DNA of 64,000 bases from Methanococcoides orientis (lineage in GTDB: Archaea > Halobacteriota > Methanosarcinia > Methanosarcinales > Methanosarcinaceae): the NCBI RefSeq assembly GCF_021184045.1, contig NZ_CP073710.1, forward strand, positions 868,001 to 932,000, in the 5' to 3' direction. Below, piece by piece: positions 26,427-35,378 of the stretch; position 1 is the stretch's first letter; each line of letters starts with the position of its first letter. A program made the translations under genes and the position numbers. The notes below the pieces were generated by a model. It was not told the DNA's origin, searched no databases, and saw only the letters and a program-made list of their open reading frames with translations.

Positions 26427-26559
26427 CAATCGTAGGGGTGGTATATAATTGTTGTTATTGCGACAATCGTTGCAACATAGAATTCCGGTAGGAATGAATC
26501 AATATTGCTTAAAATGAAACCTTGAACATTAAATGTGACAGAACAAAATAGTTAAAAAT

Positions 26560-26587
26560 GGATGGCATTTTCCATATGTAGCCATCC
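26560..26587 (-). terminator. Terminator
   Basis: GGATGGC (26560-26566) pairs with GCCATCC (26581-26587). On the minus strand the stem is followed by atttttaactatttt, downstream of the small membrane gene at 26729. Confidence 0.55.
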
Positions 26588-26728
26588 AGTAAAGTAAAAA
26601 TTATACCCCTTCCTCTTCAATATTGTAAGGAGGAGATTGGATATCATCATATCCTTGTCATTCATTTGCTCTTTGAATCAGTCGATTCACCAGCTTTCGT
26701 TAAGATGGAATTATTCGTTTTTATACTG

Positions 26729-26911
26729 TCAACTTTTCTCCCCACATTCATCACAATCCAGACGAGAAACTTTCATGGATTCAGCCCTGATACGACCTTC
26801 TTCAAGTGCTGTCTGTGCACGATATACCCAATGAGATATAACAAGCACAATAACAGTAATGAATAGGATTGCCAAAGTCGCTATTATAAGCTCTTCTGAA
26901 AACAATACCAT
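26729..26911 (-). CDS. Small membrane protein with C-terminal CxxC
   Basis: 60 residues: one membrane helix (IIATLAILFITVIVLVISHW), a charged segment and a C-terminal CDECGE that could bind metal. No family recognised. It stops before a good terminator hairpin, which supports expression. It is next to the iron permease but probably in its own transcript. Confidence 0.5.
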   Translation of the reverse strand: MVLFSEELIIATLAILFITVIVLVISHWVYRAQTALEEGRIRAESMKVSRLDCDECGEKS

Positions 26912-26967
26912 TAACTCACAACCGTTGGAAATTTAATCCTCTTGCAGAATTCTGTGCTTTCACACGC

Positions 26968-27555
26968 TTAAATCCACTTATCGAAGAATCCGAGCACAGT
27001 GTTCTTTATTTGTTCGAATATTCCGTCATCAGTCGCGATACCAGGCCTTTCTGTGTTCATCTTGTTATCGACATCAATTTCTGAATCGGACCTGTTCATT
27101 TTTTCAGATTTCAAGTATTCATGCTCATCCGCCTGAGGCGTCATAATTGATTTCCTTATTTCCTCAAGATCTTCCAGAGATTCTGCATTTTCAGTCTCTT
27201 CTTTTGCATTATCGAGAACTTCAATTTGCTCATCGATTAGTTCAGCAGTTATATTTTTATTTTCAATCTCATCGAGATTCGCTTTTTTATTTTCAAGAAC
27301 TTCAATCTGCTCATCGATGAATTCGAACAGTTCATTTTGAATATATTCGAACATTTCTTCTTCAGTCTCAAATTCCGGCATTTCTTGAAGCACTTTGTCA
27401 TTGTCATCGATATCCATTCCAGAATCGGATCTATTCATCTTTCCAAATTTCAAGTTCACATTGTCTTCTGCAGCAAGTGCAGCCGATGGCAGAATGCTTA
27501 ACACCATCAACATGACTGCAAGACAGGAAAGCAATTTTAGTACTTTTTTTGTCAT
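26968..27555 (-). CDS. Secreted acidic repeat protein
   Basis: 195 residues from ATG 27555, fixed by aaggag 7 bases upstream; the longer frame to 27648 has no such site. Signal peptide (LSCLAVMLMVLSILPSAALA), then two types of internal repeat: a KMNRSDS...ID(D/V)DN motif near both ends and a helical DEQIEVL(E/D)NxK repeat in the middle. The protein is very acidic and probably a helical surface or periplasm-like protein. Function unknown. Its promoter carries the motif shared with the lipoprotein and ABC operons further on. Confidence 0.7.
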   Translation of the reverse strand: MTKKVLKLLSCLAVMLMVLSILPSAALAAEDNVNLKFGKMNRSDSGMDIDDNDKVLQEMPEFETEEEMFEYIQNELFEFIDEQIEVLENKKANLDEIENKNITAELIDEQIEVLDNAKEETENAESLEDLEEIRKSIMTPQADEHEYLKSEKMNRSDSEIDVDNKMNTERPGIATDDGIFEQIKNTVLGFFDKWI

Positions 27556-27616
27556 ATTATCAACTCCTTGAGTACCAGTATATCGCTGGTAGCTTACAAT
27601 TACGACATTGACAGGG

Positions 27617-27635
27617 TTAAATATAAGCATACTTT
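27617..27635 (-). promoter_or_regulatory. Extended promoter motif, copy 1 (secreted protein)
   Basis: On the minus strand this reads AAAGTATGCTTATATTTAA: a TATA box with a fixed AAAGTATGC lead. It matches 30203-30221 at 18 of 19 positions. The expected transcription start is near 27595, about 40 bases before the gene. Confidence 0.55.
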
Positions 27636-28158
27636 CTTTATTTAGCATATAAAATAGGTCTAAAGTTAAAAAGAAGCATTTTAATATTAATTATAACTTA
27701 AATTTCTATTTATTCTATTTTAAATAAGAATTAAATACTCATCAATGCTTTAAATATAAGCAACAAATATTTCTTCAAATTGAAACTTGATTTTATAATG
27801 TTAAAATTAGTGAAGTTACTCGATAAAAACAGAATTAATTTCAAGTAAATTACAAATAAAACAATATTTAAATCTTAAAACGATTTTAAAAGAATAAATG
27901 CTATTAATCTTAATTTTAAAACAATAATAAAGCATTATAAAGAAAAAAATTAAAGATCACATGTATATATACAAAATAGATCATACTATTTTTTCATTCA
28001 TGTAAAGTATACATATATATTTAGGCCAACATCAAGTAGCTGATAACAAGTGATACAAAGCTCAGTCATTCAATCAATAAACATATATCAATTGTAAGAA
28101 AATCAGTGTATCCGCAAGTTATCGACAAAACATCCAGCATAAGGAGATCTAAAAGAAT
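27636..28158. other. AT-rich intergenic region with divergent promoters
   Basis: About 520 bases, over 75% A+T, between the secreted protein (minus) and the lipoprotein (plus). No coding frame. It holds a related promoter motif at 28004-28022 (AAAGTATACATATATAT...), about 140 bases before the lipoprotein start. The A+T content and spacing suit a regulatory region with DNA-binding sites. Confidence 0.5.
28004..28022 (+). promoter_or_regulatory. Extended promoter motif, copy 2 (lipoprotein)
   Basis: AAAGTATACATATATATTT shares the AAAGTATnCnTATAT core with the promoters at 27617-27635 and 30203-30221. Transcription would start near 28045, giving a leader of about 115 bases. Confidence 0.4.
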
Positions 28159-29073
28159 ATGAAAAAAACAGCATATTTAGCATTAATTGCACTCTTTATA
28201 CTCACACTTTTCATATCAGGATGTGTCGACCAGAAAACTACAGATCATCAGGAAAAAAATATTACTCCCTGGAACAGTCTCAAAGATTCGCCTCTGAAAT
28301 TATTAGGGCTTAATGATAGGTTTGGATTCCACCATGACAATAACAATTTGTCTCCCAAAAACGAAACTGATCCTCTGAGAAAGAACCCGGAAATCTTTAT
28401 AGAGGACATGATCACCAGATCAGAAATTACAGCTATTCAAATTGAAGATGAAATTAATAGACTGGAAGCAAATGGCAAAGACGTTGAAAAGCTTAGAGGT
28501 CTCCTTGGAAGTTATGATCAAGCCATCAAAAGAGCAAGAGAGAACCAAAGACTGGCATATGAGACGGAGCCGGTAACGCAAGTCAATAAGAGGTACTACC
28601 TTACTCAGTCTTTGCAGGAATTAAATGAAGCAAACAGGATATTAAAAGAAATATTTGAAGAAGTGAAGCTCATAAACCCTGGTTCTGTAACACTTGACCT
28701 GACAGAGAATATTTCTGCTAATGGAAACGGTACAGCGACCCTTGACGGTAACCTTACTATTGGCTTATACGCTGAAGAGGCAATGGTAGCTATATCCGAT
28801 TTCAAAGGTGACATGGAAATAGATATCGATGCTGATCACGAAAGTTCAGCTGTCCTTCACGAAGAAAAAAATGTGTCCCTGTATAGAAAATATAATGGAT
28901 ATGCAGACATATCCGGTTCCAACCTGGCTGTTATGATAAAAGGAAGTAATATATCATTCAATGCAACCGGTCAGGGAGAAGTTATAATGTCTGGAAATGG
29001 TACATACACCATTAGCAAGATGGATGGCCAGACTGAACAGGGTCAATGGATGACCACTTTAGATAAAATATAA
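28159..29073 (+). CDS. Lipoprotein with helical and beta-rich domains
   Basis: 304 residues. Lipobox FISGC near residue 22. Residues about 90-170 form a long helical region (AIQIEDEINRLEANGKDVEKL, SLQELNEANRILKEIFEEV) that recalls DUF5667-type helical sensor domains. The C-terminal 120 residues are beta-rich (TLDLTENISANGNGTATLDG, EVIMSGNGTYTISKM). No family is certain. It sits 17 bases before the membrane-bound winged-helix gene, so the two are cotranscribed and may form a surface sensor with its regulator. Confidence 0.65.
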   Translation: MKKTAYLALIALFILTLFISGCVDQKTTDHQEKNITPWNSLKDSPLKLLGLNDRFGFHHDNNNLSPKNETDPLRKNPEIFIEDMITRSEITAIQIEDEINRLEANGKDVEKLRGLLGSYDQAIKRARENQRLAYETEPVTQVNKRYYLTQSLQELNEANRILKEIFEEVKLINPGSVTLDLTENISANGNGTATLDGNLTIGLYAEEAMVAISDFKGDMEIDIDADHESSAVLHEEKNVSLYRKYNGYADISGSNLAVMIKGSNISFNATGQGEVIMSGNGTYTISKMDGQTEQGQWMTTLDKI

Positions 29074-29090
29074 TTGCAACAGCTGTTAAC

Positions 29091-29855
29091 ATGAAAACCA
29101 GACATTCAATATTGTTCCTTTTTATCCTGATCATTATGCTACCAACAGGAATGGCAGCTGCAAACAGCTCAGCTATCGTTCATGGAGCAACATATGAGTG
29201 GAACACATTTGAACCGCTGGAGAATACGATAATACAGGTCAATTCAACCCCTCCGCAATCCTTTGTAGCAAAATACGGAACATATTCATTTGACCTTAAT
29301 CCTGGTAGCTACACAATCACAGCTAGATATTACCAGAATGATACCCTTATCTATCTCGCAGAAGAGGATATTGTCATTACAGATGGTGGTAGCTACGTCA
29401 TTGATCTCCTGCTTTACCCTGCATACTCTGAAGGGCTGATAACTGAAGAAGACCTTGCTGAAATTGCTCCGGTTAAGGAAAGCTTAATTGCTTCCGAAAA
29501 AAACAATCAATCATCTATCAGCACTTATTCGATCGTGGCCATAGTGATTGCATTAGCAATGATCGGTGCATATTCCTTTATGCATAAGAAAAAAGGAACT
29601 GATCACGTCACATATCAACTGGAAGTAGTTGCTGAACCGGAAGAAGAAAAAGAAGAGTTCCCATCTGACCTTCAGGAAGTACTCGATATAATAATAGCGA
29701 ATGGAGGAAGGATAACTCAAAAAGACCTTCGAAGCAAGATCAAATACTCCGAAGGAAAAGTAAGCCTTATGTTGTCGGAACTTGAGGCAAAAGGTTATGT
29801 GGAGAAGTTCAGAAAGGGACGTGGAAACGTCATCATACTAAAAGATAGAAAATAA
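29091..29855 (+). CDS. Membrane-anchored winged-helix regulator with extracellular beta domain
   Basis: 254 residues: signal peptide (FILIIMLPTGMAAA), an extracellular carboxypeptidase-regulatory-like beta sandwich (GATYEWNTFEPLENTIIQV...GTYSFDLNPGSYTITARY), one membrane helix (about 143-163, IVAIVIALAMIGAYSF) and a cytoplasmic winged helix. That domain contains VLDIIIANGGRITQKDLRSK, the recognition-like SEGKVSLMLSELEAKGYVEK and the wing GRGNVIIL. This is a one-component transmembrane regulator, a common archaeal design. It likely controls the neighbouring genes that share a promoter motif. Confidence 0.85.
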   Translation: MKTRHSILFLFILIIMLPTGMAAANSSAIVHGATYEWNTFEPLENTIIQVNSTPPQSFVAKYGTYSFDLNPGSYTITARYYQNDTLIYLAEEDIVITDGGSYVIDLLLYPAYSEGLITEEDLAEIAPVKESLIASEKNNQSSISTYSIVAIVIALAMIGAYSFMHKKKGTDHVTYQLEVVAEPEEEKEEFPSDLQEVLDIIIANGGRITQKDLRSKIKYSEGKVSLMLSELEAKGYVEKFRKGRGNVIILKDRK

Positions 29856-30202
29856 AATCAGCAACTTATTTTAGTTCTTATTCTTGTTCTTATTCCTATT
29901 TTTATTCTTATTCTACAACTTGATTTTTTGTCCATTCCTGACGTTCTGATTTCATTGATCAGGAATATATAATTTGAATTTTACAGACTGATTTTAGCTA
30001 AACCCACAAGCTCATACCTTATTTTTAATAATTATTTTTTGTGCGATCCAAAAAATGAAATTTGTTTTATCACATACAATACAAAATAAAGAAAAATAGT
30101 TGTTTAAATTTTAATTTATACACATTATAATGCGTTTTTAAGAATAATTAAGCATTAAAAAGCTTCATTTTGACTTTATAACCATATATATTCTTCAAAA
30201 AT

Positions 30203-30221
30203 AAAGTATGCTTATATTCAA
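30203..30221 (+). promoter_or_regulatory. Extended promoter motif, copy 3 (ABC operon)
   Basis: AAAGTATGCTTATATTCAA includes the TATA box for the ABC operon and matches copy 1 at 18 of 19 positions. Transcription should start near 30240, at the first base of the structured leader. Confidence 0.55.
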
Positions 30222-30238
30222 AATAACTAATTGGTGGA

Positions 30239-30341
30239 TGCTACCACGCCCCCCTCTCAAGGTGGTAGCAACTACCACCTAAAACCCTATTGGTGAGATG
30301 ATAGACCCCACATATCTAATTCAGAACCACCTTGAGAGAGG
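30239..30341 (+). promoter_or_regulatory. Leader RNA with three mutually exclusive hairpins
   Basis: One segment can pair three ways. GTGGTAGCA (30262-30270) pairs with TGCTACCAC (30239-30247), 9 bp. AGGTGGTAG (30260-30268) pairs with CTACCACCT (30272-30280), 9 bp with a CAA loop. CTCTCAAGGTGGT (30254-30266) pairs with ACCACCTTGAGAG (30326-30338), 13 bp. All are perfect. Such competing stems are the layout of an attenuator, riboswitch or protein-controlled leader. The element begins at the predicted transcription start and ends about 70 bases before the ABC ATPase gene. Confidence 0.55.
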
Positions 30342-30411
30342 ATAATTGCAAATCAAGTAACAGTCAGAAGAAAAAAAATCAGATAATTAATTTCGCGAGG
30401 TTTCAACAAAG

Positions 30412-31125
30412 ATGAATGAAAATGAAGTTCCCCTTATAGATCTGAAGGATGTCTGGAAGATCTACCAGATGGGTGAAATTGAGTTTGCAGCACTAAAAGG
30501 AGTTGACCTGCAAATCAAAAAAGGCGAATTTGTGGTCATACTCGGACCAAGTGGAAGCGGCAAAAGTACCCTGATGAACCAGATCGGATGCCTGGATACC
30601 CCTACAAAAGGAACTGTCAGCTTAAGTGGAAAAGATATTTCCAGTCTTGATGAATCCGAGCTGGCACAAATTCGGGGTAGGAGTATTGGCTTCATTTTTC
30701 AACAGTTTAATCTGATCCCCACACTCAATTCTCTGGAAAATGTTATGTTACCACTGGAATTCCAGGAAGTGAATGCCAATGTAGCAGACAAACGAGCCAG
30801 AGAACTGCTGAAGATCGTGGGACTTGAAGACAAAATGCAACACTTACCTTCCCAACTATCTGGAGGACAAAGACAGAGAGTTGCCATTGCAAGATCACTA
30901 TCGGTTAATCCGGAAATACTTCTGGCAGACGAGCCTACCGGCGCTCTGGACAGTAAGACCGGAGACTACATACTGGAATTTTTGAACGAATTGCATGAAG
31001 ACAAGAACAAGACGATAATAATCGTCACCCATGACAATGAACTTGTAAAATATGCTGAAAAAATCATCTACATCAGAGATGGAATGATCGAAAAAATAGA
31101 AACTAAGGAGAAAGGATTGGAATGA
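30412..31125 (+). CDS. ABC transporter ATPase (MacB/LolD type)
   Basis: 237 residues. Walker A GPSGSGKST (about 45-53), Q-loop FIFQQFNL, signature LSGGQRQRVAIARSL, Walker B ILLADEPTGALDS, and H-loop IIVTHD. The ALKGVDLQIKKGEFVVILG start and PTGALDSKTG are typical of the MacB/LolD group, which drive mechanotransmission through FtsX-like permeases. First gene of a three-gene operon; its stop overlaps the next start (ATGA). Confidence 0.95.
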   Translation: MNENEVPLIDLKDVWKIYQMGEIEFAALKGVDLQIKKGEFVVILGPSGSGKSTLMNQIGCLDTPTKGTVSLSGKDISSLDESELAQIRGRSIGFIFQQFNLIPTLNSLENVMLPLEFQEVNANVADKRARELLKIVGLEDKMQHLPSQLSGGQRQRVAIARSLSVNPEILLADEPTGALDSKTGDYILEFLNELHEDKNKTIIIVTHDNELVKYAEKIIYIRDGMIEKIETKEKGLE

Positions 31126-32444
31126 AAAAAATTTTGATATTATTAATGCTATTAGCATTACCAGTTGCAACTGCATCTGCAGCAACTTATACGAGTGCTC
31201 CTGGTGTCAGTGTAGACGTAATGAGCCAGAGCCCAAACCCCGCAAGACCCGGTGAGACTGTTGAACTGACAGTCAGTGTACAGAACATCGGAAACGAAGA
31301 TCTTGCCGGTGTGAAGGTTGAAATTGAACCCGAATATCCATTTTCAGAAGTATCCGGCGAATCGTTGAGTGAAACCATCACATTCCTCGATGCACGTCAG
31401 GACGAAGAAGATGCAGCGATCCTCAGGTTCACACTAAATGTTGATCCTAATGCAACAGAAGGTTTCTATGATCTCGACATAACTGTCAATGAAGGAAACA
31501 GTGCAACTAAAACTACAACAGTTGATGTTGAAGTACGTGGAATGGAATACGCTCAGGTACTAATTAACGAAGCAATTATCGATCGTGCAGTAGAAGAAAC
31601 ACTGGAATTCACAGTAACAAACACAGGAAGTTCACCCCTCAAGAACATGGCAATTTCATGGGATGAACCAAACGGAGAGATCCTTCCGGTATACTCCGAC
31701 AATACAAAATTCATATCATACCTTGAAACCGGAGAATCAGCCACAGTCACATATTCAGTGATTGCCGATGTAAACGCTGACCCCGGACTTTACCAACTTG
31801 ACATTTGCTTGGAATTCGAGGATTACGATTCCAATGTCAACGAGATCAATACCAAAGCAGGTATCTTCGTTGGTGGAGAAACCGACTTCGATGTTGCTTT
31901 CTCGGAAGGAAATGCAGGAGAAGTTTCCCTATCGGTTGCCAATATTGGTAACAATGAAGCATATTCTGTCAAAGTGATTATCCCTGAACAGGAAAACTAC
32001 AAAGTTATTGGCAGCTCTGCATCCATAGTAGGCAACCTTGACAAAGGTGACTACACTATCACTTCATTTACCATTGTCAATAATGATCTTGCGACCAATT
32101 CAGAAGAGATAGATAAATCATCGATCAACAGGGATGAAATGGATCCTGAAGAAATAGAAACATTACGCCAGTCACAATCCTCCCAGAACGAACTCACAGT
32201 TGTAATAGAATATACGGATTCAACCGGACAAAGAATTTCGGTTGAAAAAAGTGTTCCTATTGAGCTGATGTCTGCTACAGGCGATGGTACTGCTTCCGGG
32301 AATCGTGCCACAAAAAACTCGTCTTCCACAAGCAATTACCTGTTATACCTGACAGTACTGGCAGTCGTGGCTGGAGGAGCAATGTATTACAGGAAAAAGA
32401 AAGCTTCAAAGGGTAAGGACGATGAGGTACAGGACATATCTTAA
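31122..32444 (+). CDS. COG1361-type surface protein with C-terminal membrane anchor
   Basis: 440 residues. Signal peptide (LLMLLALPVATASAA), three Ig-like/NEW3-type domains (SPNPARPGETVELTVSVQNIGNEDL, EETLEFTVTNTGSSPLKN, GEVSLSVANIGNNEAYSVKV), then a Ser/Thr linker, one membrane helix (YLLYLTVLAVVAGGAMYY) and a charged tail. Such S-layer-related domain proteins sit between ATPase and permease genes in many archaeal MacB-like operons, presumably as the surface partner. It overlaps both neighbours. Confidence 0.85.
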   Translation: MKKILILLMLLALPVATASAATYTSAPGVSVDVMSQSPNPARPGETVELTVSVQNIGNEDLAGVKVEIEPEYPFSEVSGESLSETITFLDARQDEEDAAILRFTLNVDPNATEGFYDLDITVNEGNSATKTTTVDVEVRGMEYAQVLINEAIIDRAVEETLEFTVTNTGSSPLKNMAISWDEPNGEILPVYSDNTKFISYLETGESATVTYSVIADVNADPGLYQLDICLEFEDYDSNVNEINTKAGIFVGGETDFDVAFSEGNAGEVSLSVANIGNNEAYSVKVIIPEQENYKVIGSSASIVGNLDKGDYTITSFTIVNNDLATNSEEIDKSSINRDEMDPEEIETLRQSQSSQNELTVVIEYTDSTGQRISVEKSVPIELMSATGDGTASGNRATKNSSSTSNYLLYLTVLAVVAGGAMYYRKKKASKGKDDEVQDIS

Positions 32445-33648
32445 GCTTGCTGCCAATATCCTCTTCCACAGCAAGATCAGGAGCTGGCTCACAATAATAG
32501 GTATTGTGATAGGTGTCGGGTCTGTCGTCACTATCATGGCACTTAGTGATAGCATGGAAGCGGACATGGAAAGTCGCTTTGCGGACATGGATATGACATC
32601 CATTACCATTACTCCGGGATACTCCCAGGCGTCATCAGCAATGGGTAATAAGTTTGGAGGAACTTCTTCCTCCTCAACAAATGCGGAATTGACCGATAAG
32701 GACGTGATGGCCCTGAAACTGGTTGAAAATGTCGATTATCTGTATGGCCAGATAACAGGCAGCGAAGATGTATACTATCTGGGACAGTCAGCAAGCATTT
32801 CCCTAACAGGTGTTGACCCGCAGGTATGGCAGTATGTTACATCCTATGATGTTGCCTCCGGAAGGTTGCTTGAAGCTTCAGACAACTATGTTGCTGTCAT
32901 CGGGGACAACGTTGCCAATGATATCTTTGACCAGCCCATAGGTGTCAACCAGGTGATCACCATCAACGGAAAATCCGTAAGAGTTGTAGGTATACTGGAA
33001 TCAGGAGACAATGAAAATGGAATCATTATGCCCATAGATGCAGCAGTTGATATAATAGAGGATGCTGAAGAAGATGTTTATGATTCCATAATTGTAACGG
33101 TCGATGATGTCGACAATGTTGATGCAGTGGTAGAAGACATCGAAGAGAAGCTCATGATCTCCAGACACGTGACAGAACGTGACAGGGATTTTACCGTATC
33201 TGACTCCAGCTCCCAGTTGGAGAGCGCATCCGATATGATGGATTCAATGAGTCTTTTCCTTGGTGCTATCGCTGGTGTTTCTTTGATAGTAGGATCAGTA
33301 GGAATTGCAAACACAATGTTCACATCTGTGATGGAAAGGACCAAGGACATAGGAACAATGAAAGCCATAGGAGCCAGGAACAGGGACATATTAATGATAT
33401 TCCTGTTCAACTCTGCTATGGTTGGCCTTGTCGGCGGTGTTCTTGGCATTCTTCTAAGCCTTGTTCTGACATCGATGCTGCCCATGCTTGGACTAACGAT
33501 CATGCGCTCCTCGATGGGATCCACACTTTCCCCTGACTTGGTGGTTATAGGCATCTCCATCGCAATTTTTGTCGGCATTATATCAGGTGTTGTACCTGCA
33601 TATAGGGCCTCAAAGTTGAAACCTGTGGACGCTTTGAGGTATGAGTGA
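32422..33648 (+). CDS. MacB-like FtsX-family ABC permease
   Basis: 408 residues. N-terminal membrane helix (SWLTIIGIVIGVGSVVTIMAL), a large extracellular MacB_PCD domain (about 45-270), and three C-terminal helices with the FtsX pattern (GAIAGVSLIVGSVGIANTM, MKAIGARNRDIL, PAYRASKLKPVDALRYE). Exports or moves a substrate at the cell surface together with the ATPase. The start ATG lies 23 bases inside the previous gene, after gtaagga. Confidence 0.93.
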   Translation: MRYRTYLKLAANILFHSKIRSWLTIIGIVIGVGSVVTIMALSDSMEADMESRFADMDMTSITITPGYSQASSAMGNKFGGTSSSSTNAELTDKDVMALKLVENVDYLYGQITGSEDVYYLGQSASISLTGVDPQVWQYVTSYDVASGRLLEASDNYVAVIGDNVANDIFDQPIGVNQVITINGKSVRVVGILESGDNENGIIMPIDAAVDIIEDAEEDVYDSIIVTVDDVDNVDAVVEDIEEKLMISRHVTERDRDFTVSDSSSQLESASDMMDSMSLFLGAIAGVSLIVGSVGIANTMFTSVMERTKDIGTMKAIGARNRDILMIFLFNSAMVGLVGGVLGILLSLVLTSMLPMLGLTIMRSSMGSTLSPDLVVIGISIAIFVGIISGVVPAYRASKLKPVDALRYE

Positions 33649-33666
33649 TATCATACCTCATTTTTT
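33635..33666 (+). terminator. Terminator of the ABC operon
   Basis: TGAGGTATGA-gtgata-TCATACCTCA is a perfect 10-bp stem followed by TTTTTT. The stop codon of the permease lies in the loop. Confidence 0.85.
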
Positions 33667-33709
33667 AAATTTTACATTTCGAGTTTCCCAGTAGAACTCT
33701 GCAACGATC

Positions 33710-35134
33710 TCAGTCCTTTGGGAAATATTCAATTGCCTGTGCCAGTTCTTCATGATCTTTGGCATATTCTGCAATGTCTATGTTCTTCAGATAAGCATCA
33801 CATGCCTGAACAAGCGCTTTTGCTCCTGCCTGGGTACCTCCGGGATGTGCATGTACGCCTGAACCCATTGTTGTGATGAAATCCACATTGCCCATTACAT
33901 CAATGAACGGTTTCAGTCTGACCGGATTCAAACCACCGGAAACTATCGGACAGCACTTCTTCATGCCTCTCCAGCTGTCATCCTCGAGGATCACATGGTG
34001 AGCTGAGTCTTCATGTACAAGCTCTATAGCATCCTTGTCGGTGTCCATGATCTTTGTCCATGACTGCTCAAAGAAGTGACCGGTTGAACTGAGGTACTGG
34101 ATACCATGTGCAGCAACTACATCCTCTTCGGGTGTTCCTTTCATTTTACCCACACCTGCGGTACCTGTGTGTATACCTGAAGAGCCCGCAAGGCGTGCGA
34201 ACTTGGACAGGACCAGTACTGAAAATCCGATGGGGTTCTCAGGTCTTGTGAAAGCACCATGAGCTGCCCTGTGGAAGTGCAGGAACACATCAGGATATCG
34301 CCTTCTGATGGTTTGGACTGCCATCCAGCCAGCGGTTATGCCATCAATGAGGAATGCATAGCTTCCAGGCTCAAATCCGGCATTGACGATCATTTCACAC
34401 CTTTCGATCATGGTGTCAAAATCAGCAGCTGAAACATTAAAGGAATGGACCTTTTTCTGACCGGTTTCTTTGACCGCCTTGTCCATGGCTTCCTTTACGT
34501 GCATTACCATCTTGTCGTATGGACAGAAGTCCTGGTTTGCCTGAGGCTCGTCGTTCTTAACGAAATCTCCTCCGCCTACCCAGAAGTCATAGCAGACCTC
34601 TGCATACTCTGCAGAAGTGAGCCCCATCTTTGGTTTTACGATGGTACCAAGGATCGGCCTGTCATATACATCCAGGTATTTTCGCATGTCATCAACAGTA
34701 AAGCCAGGACCATCATACTGCTCGAGCATTGATGGCGGGAACCAGACGTCCAAAAGCTTGAGTGCTGCTATCTCTTTCATGCCCAGAATGTTTCCGACAA
34801 TGTATGTCAGGATATTCTGGACATTTCCTCCCCTGTCAAAAAGTCTCCATGGATAAGCTATCCAGACAAGGTTCCTTTCAAGGTCAAGCTGGTAGACCAG
34901 AGCGTTCATCGTCTTAGAGAATTTGGTCTCAGTATTGACCTTAAAGTTCGTACCAGTCGATGATTCAGCTGCGATCTCCGCTGCTGCCTGCAATATATTC
35001 AGATCTCCCCCCGGAATAAAGTGAAAAACTCCAAGAAGATATTCCCCATTCGTAGGGTCCGGTATTTCAAGATTCACATAAGCTGCCTGTTTGGAATCGA
35101 GCGATCGGACCAGATCTTCATGAATCGAGCTCAT
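33710..35134 (-). CDS. rbcL: RuBisCO large subunit, form II/III
   Basis: 474 residues from ATG 35134; the frame also extends 7 codons upstream to a TTG. Carboxylates ribulose 1,5-bisphosphate, in archaea usually made from nucleosides in the AMP pathway. Catalytic motifs: GTIVKPKMGL (Lys167/169), the carbamylated Lys193 in GGDFVKNDEP, and loop-6 Lys330 in GTAGVGKMKG. Residues about 350-385 (around HFFEQSWTKIMDTDKD) form an extra segment not present in most form III enzymes but known in the Methanococcoides enzyme, where it helps subunit assembly. Single gene without a small subunit. Confidence 0.95.
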   Translation of the reverse strand: MSSIHEDLVRSLDSKQAAYVNLEIPDPTNGEYLLGVFHFIPGGDLNILQAAAEIAAESSTGTNFKVNTETKFSKTMNALVYQLDLERNLVWIAYPWRLFDRGGNVQNILTYIVGNILGMKEIAALKLLDVWFPPSMLEQYDGPGFTVDDMRKYLDVYDRPILGTIVKPKMGLTSAEYAEVCYDFWVGGGDFVKNDEPQANQDFCPYDKMVMHVKEAMDKAVKETGQKKVHSFNVSAADFDTMIERCEMIVNAGFEPGSYAFLIDGITAGWMAVQTIRRRYPDVFLHFHRAAHGAFTRPENPIGFSVLVLSKFARLAGSSGIHTGTAGVGKMKGTPEEDVVAAHGIQYLSSTGHFFEQSWTKIMDTDKDAIELVHEDSAHHVILEDDSWRGMKKCCPIVSGGLNPVRLKPFIDVMGNVDFITTMGSGVHAHPGGTQAGAKALVQACDAYLKNIDIAEYAKDHEELAQAIEYFPKD

Positions 35135-35378
35135 AGTAAGAATAACTGCTTGCAATCTATTTGAATATTTGGAGTGAAATGAAACGCAATAAAAATAAGG
35201 AATCGAATGCCTTTATTAAAATGCTATAACTTAATCGTATTTGAGATTCAGCCCTGTTATTTCGATATCCACATTTAGAGCTACATTTGCTTAAAAGAGC
35301 ATTATTTGCTGGTAGCGAAGTATATAATATAAATGAAGGGATTTTATCCCATAACTATTCAAATTGTTAAGAGGTTAA

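Larger units (their letters stand above)
29856..30411. other. Intergenic region: hexamer repeats, promoter and structured leader
   Basis: About 550 bases without a gene. At 29867-29916 there is an imperfect TTCTTA/TTCCTA/TTTTTA hexamer tract just after the regulator gene. A shared promoter motif lies at 30203-30221, and a strongly structured leader at 30239-30341. The rest is AT-rich. Confidence 0.6.
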
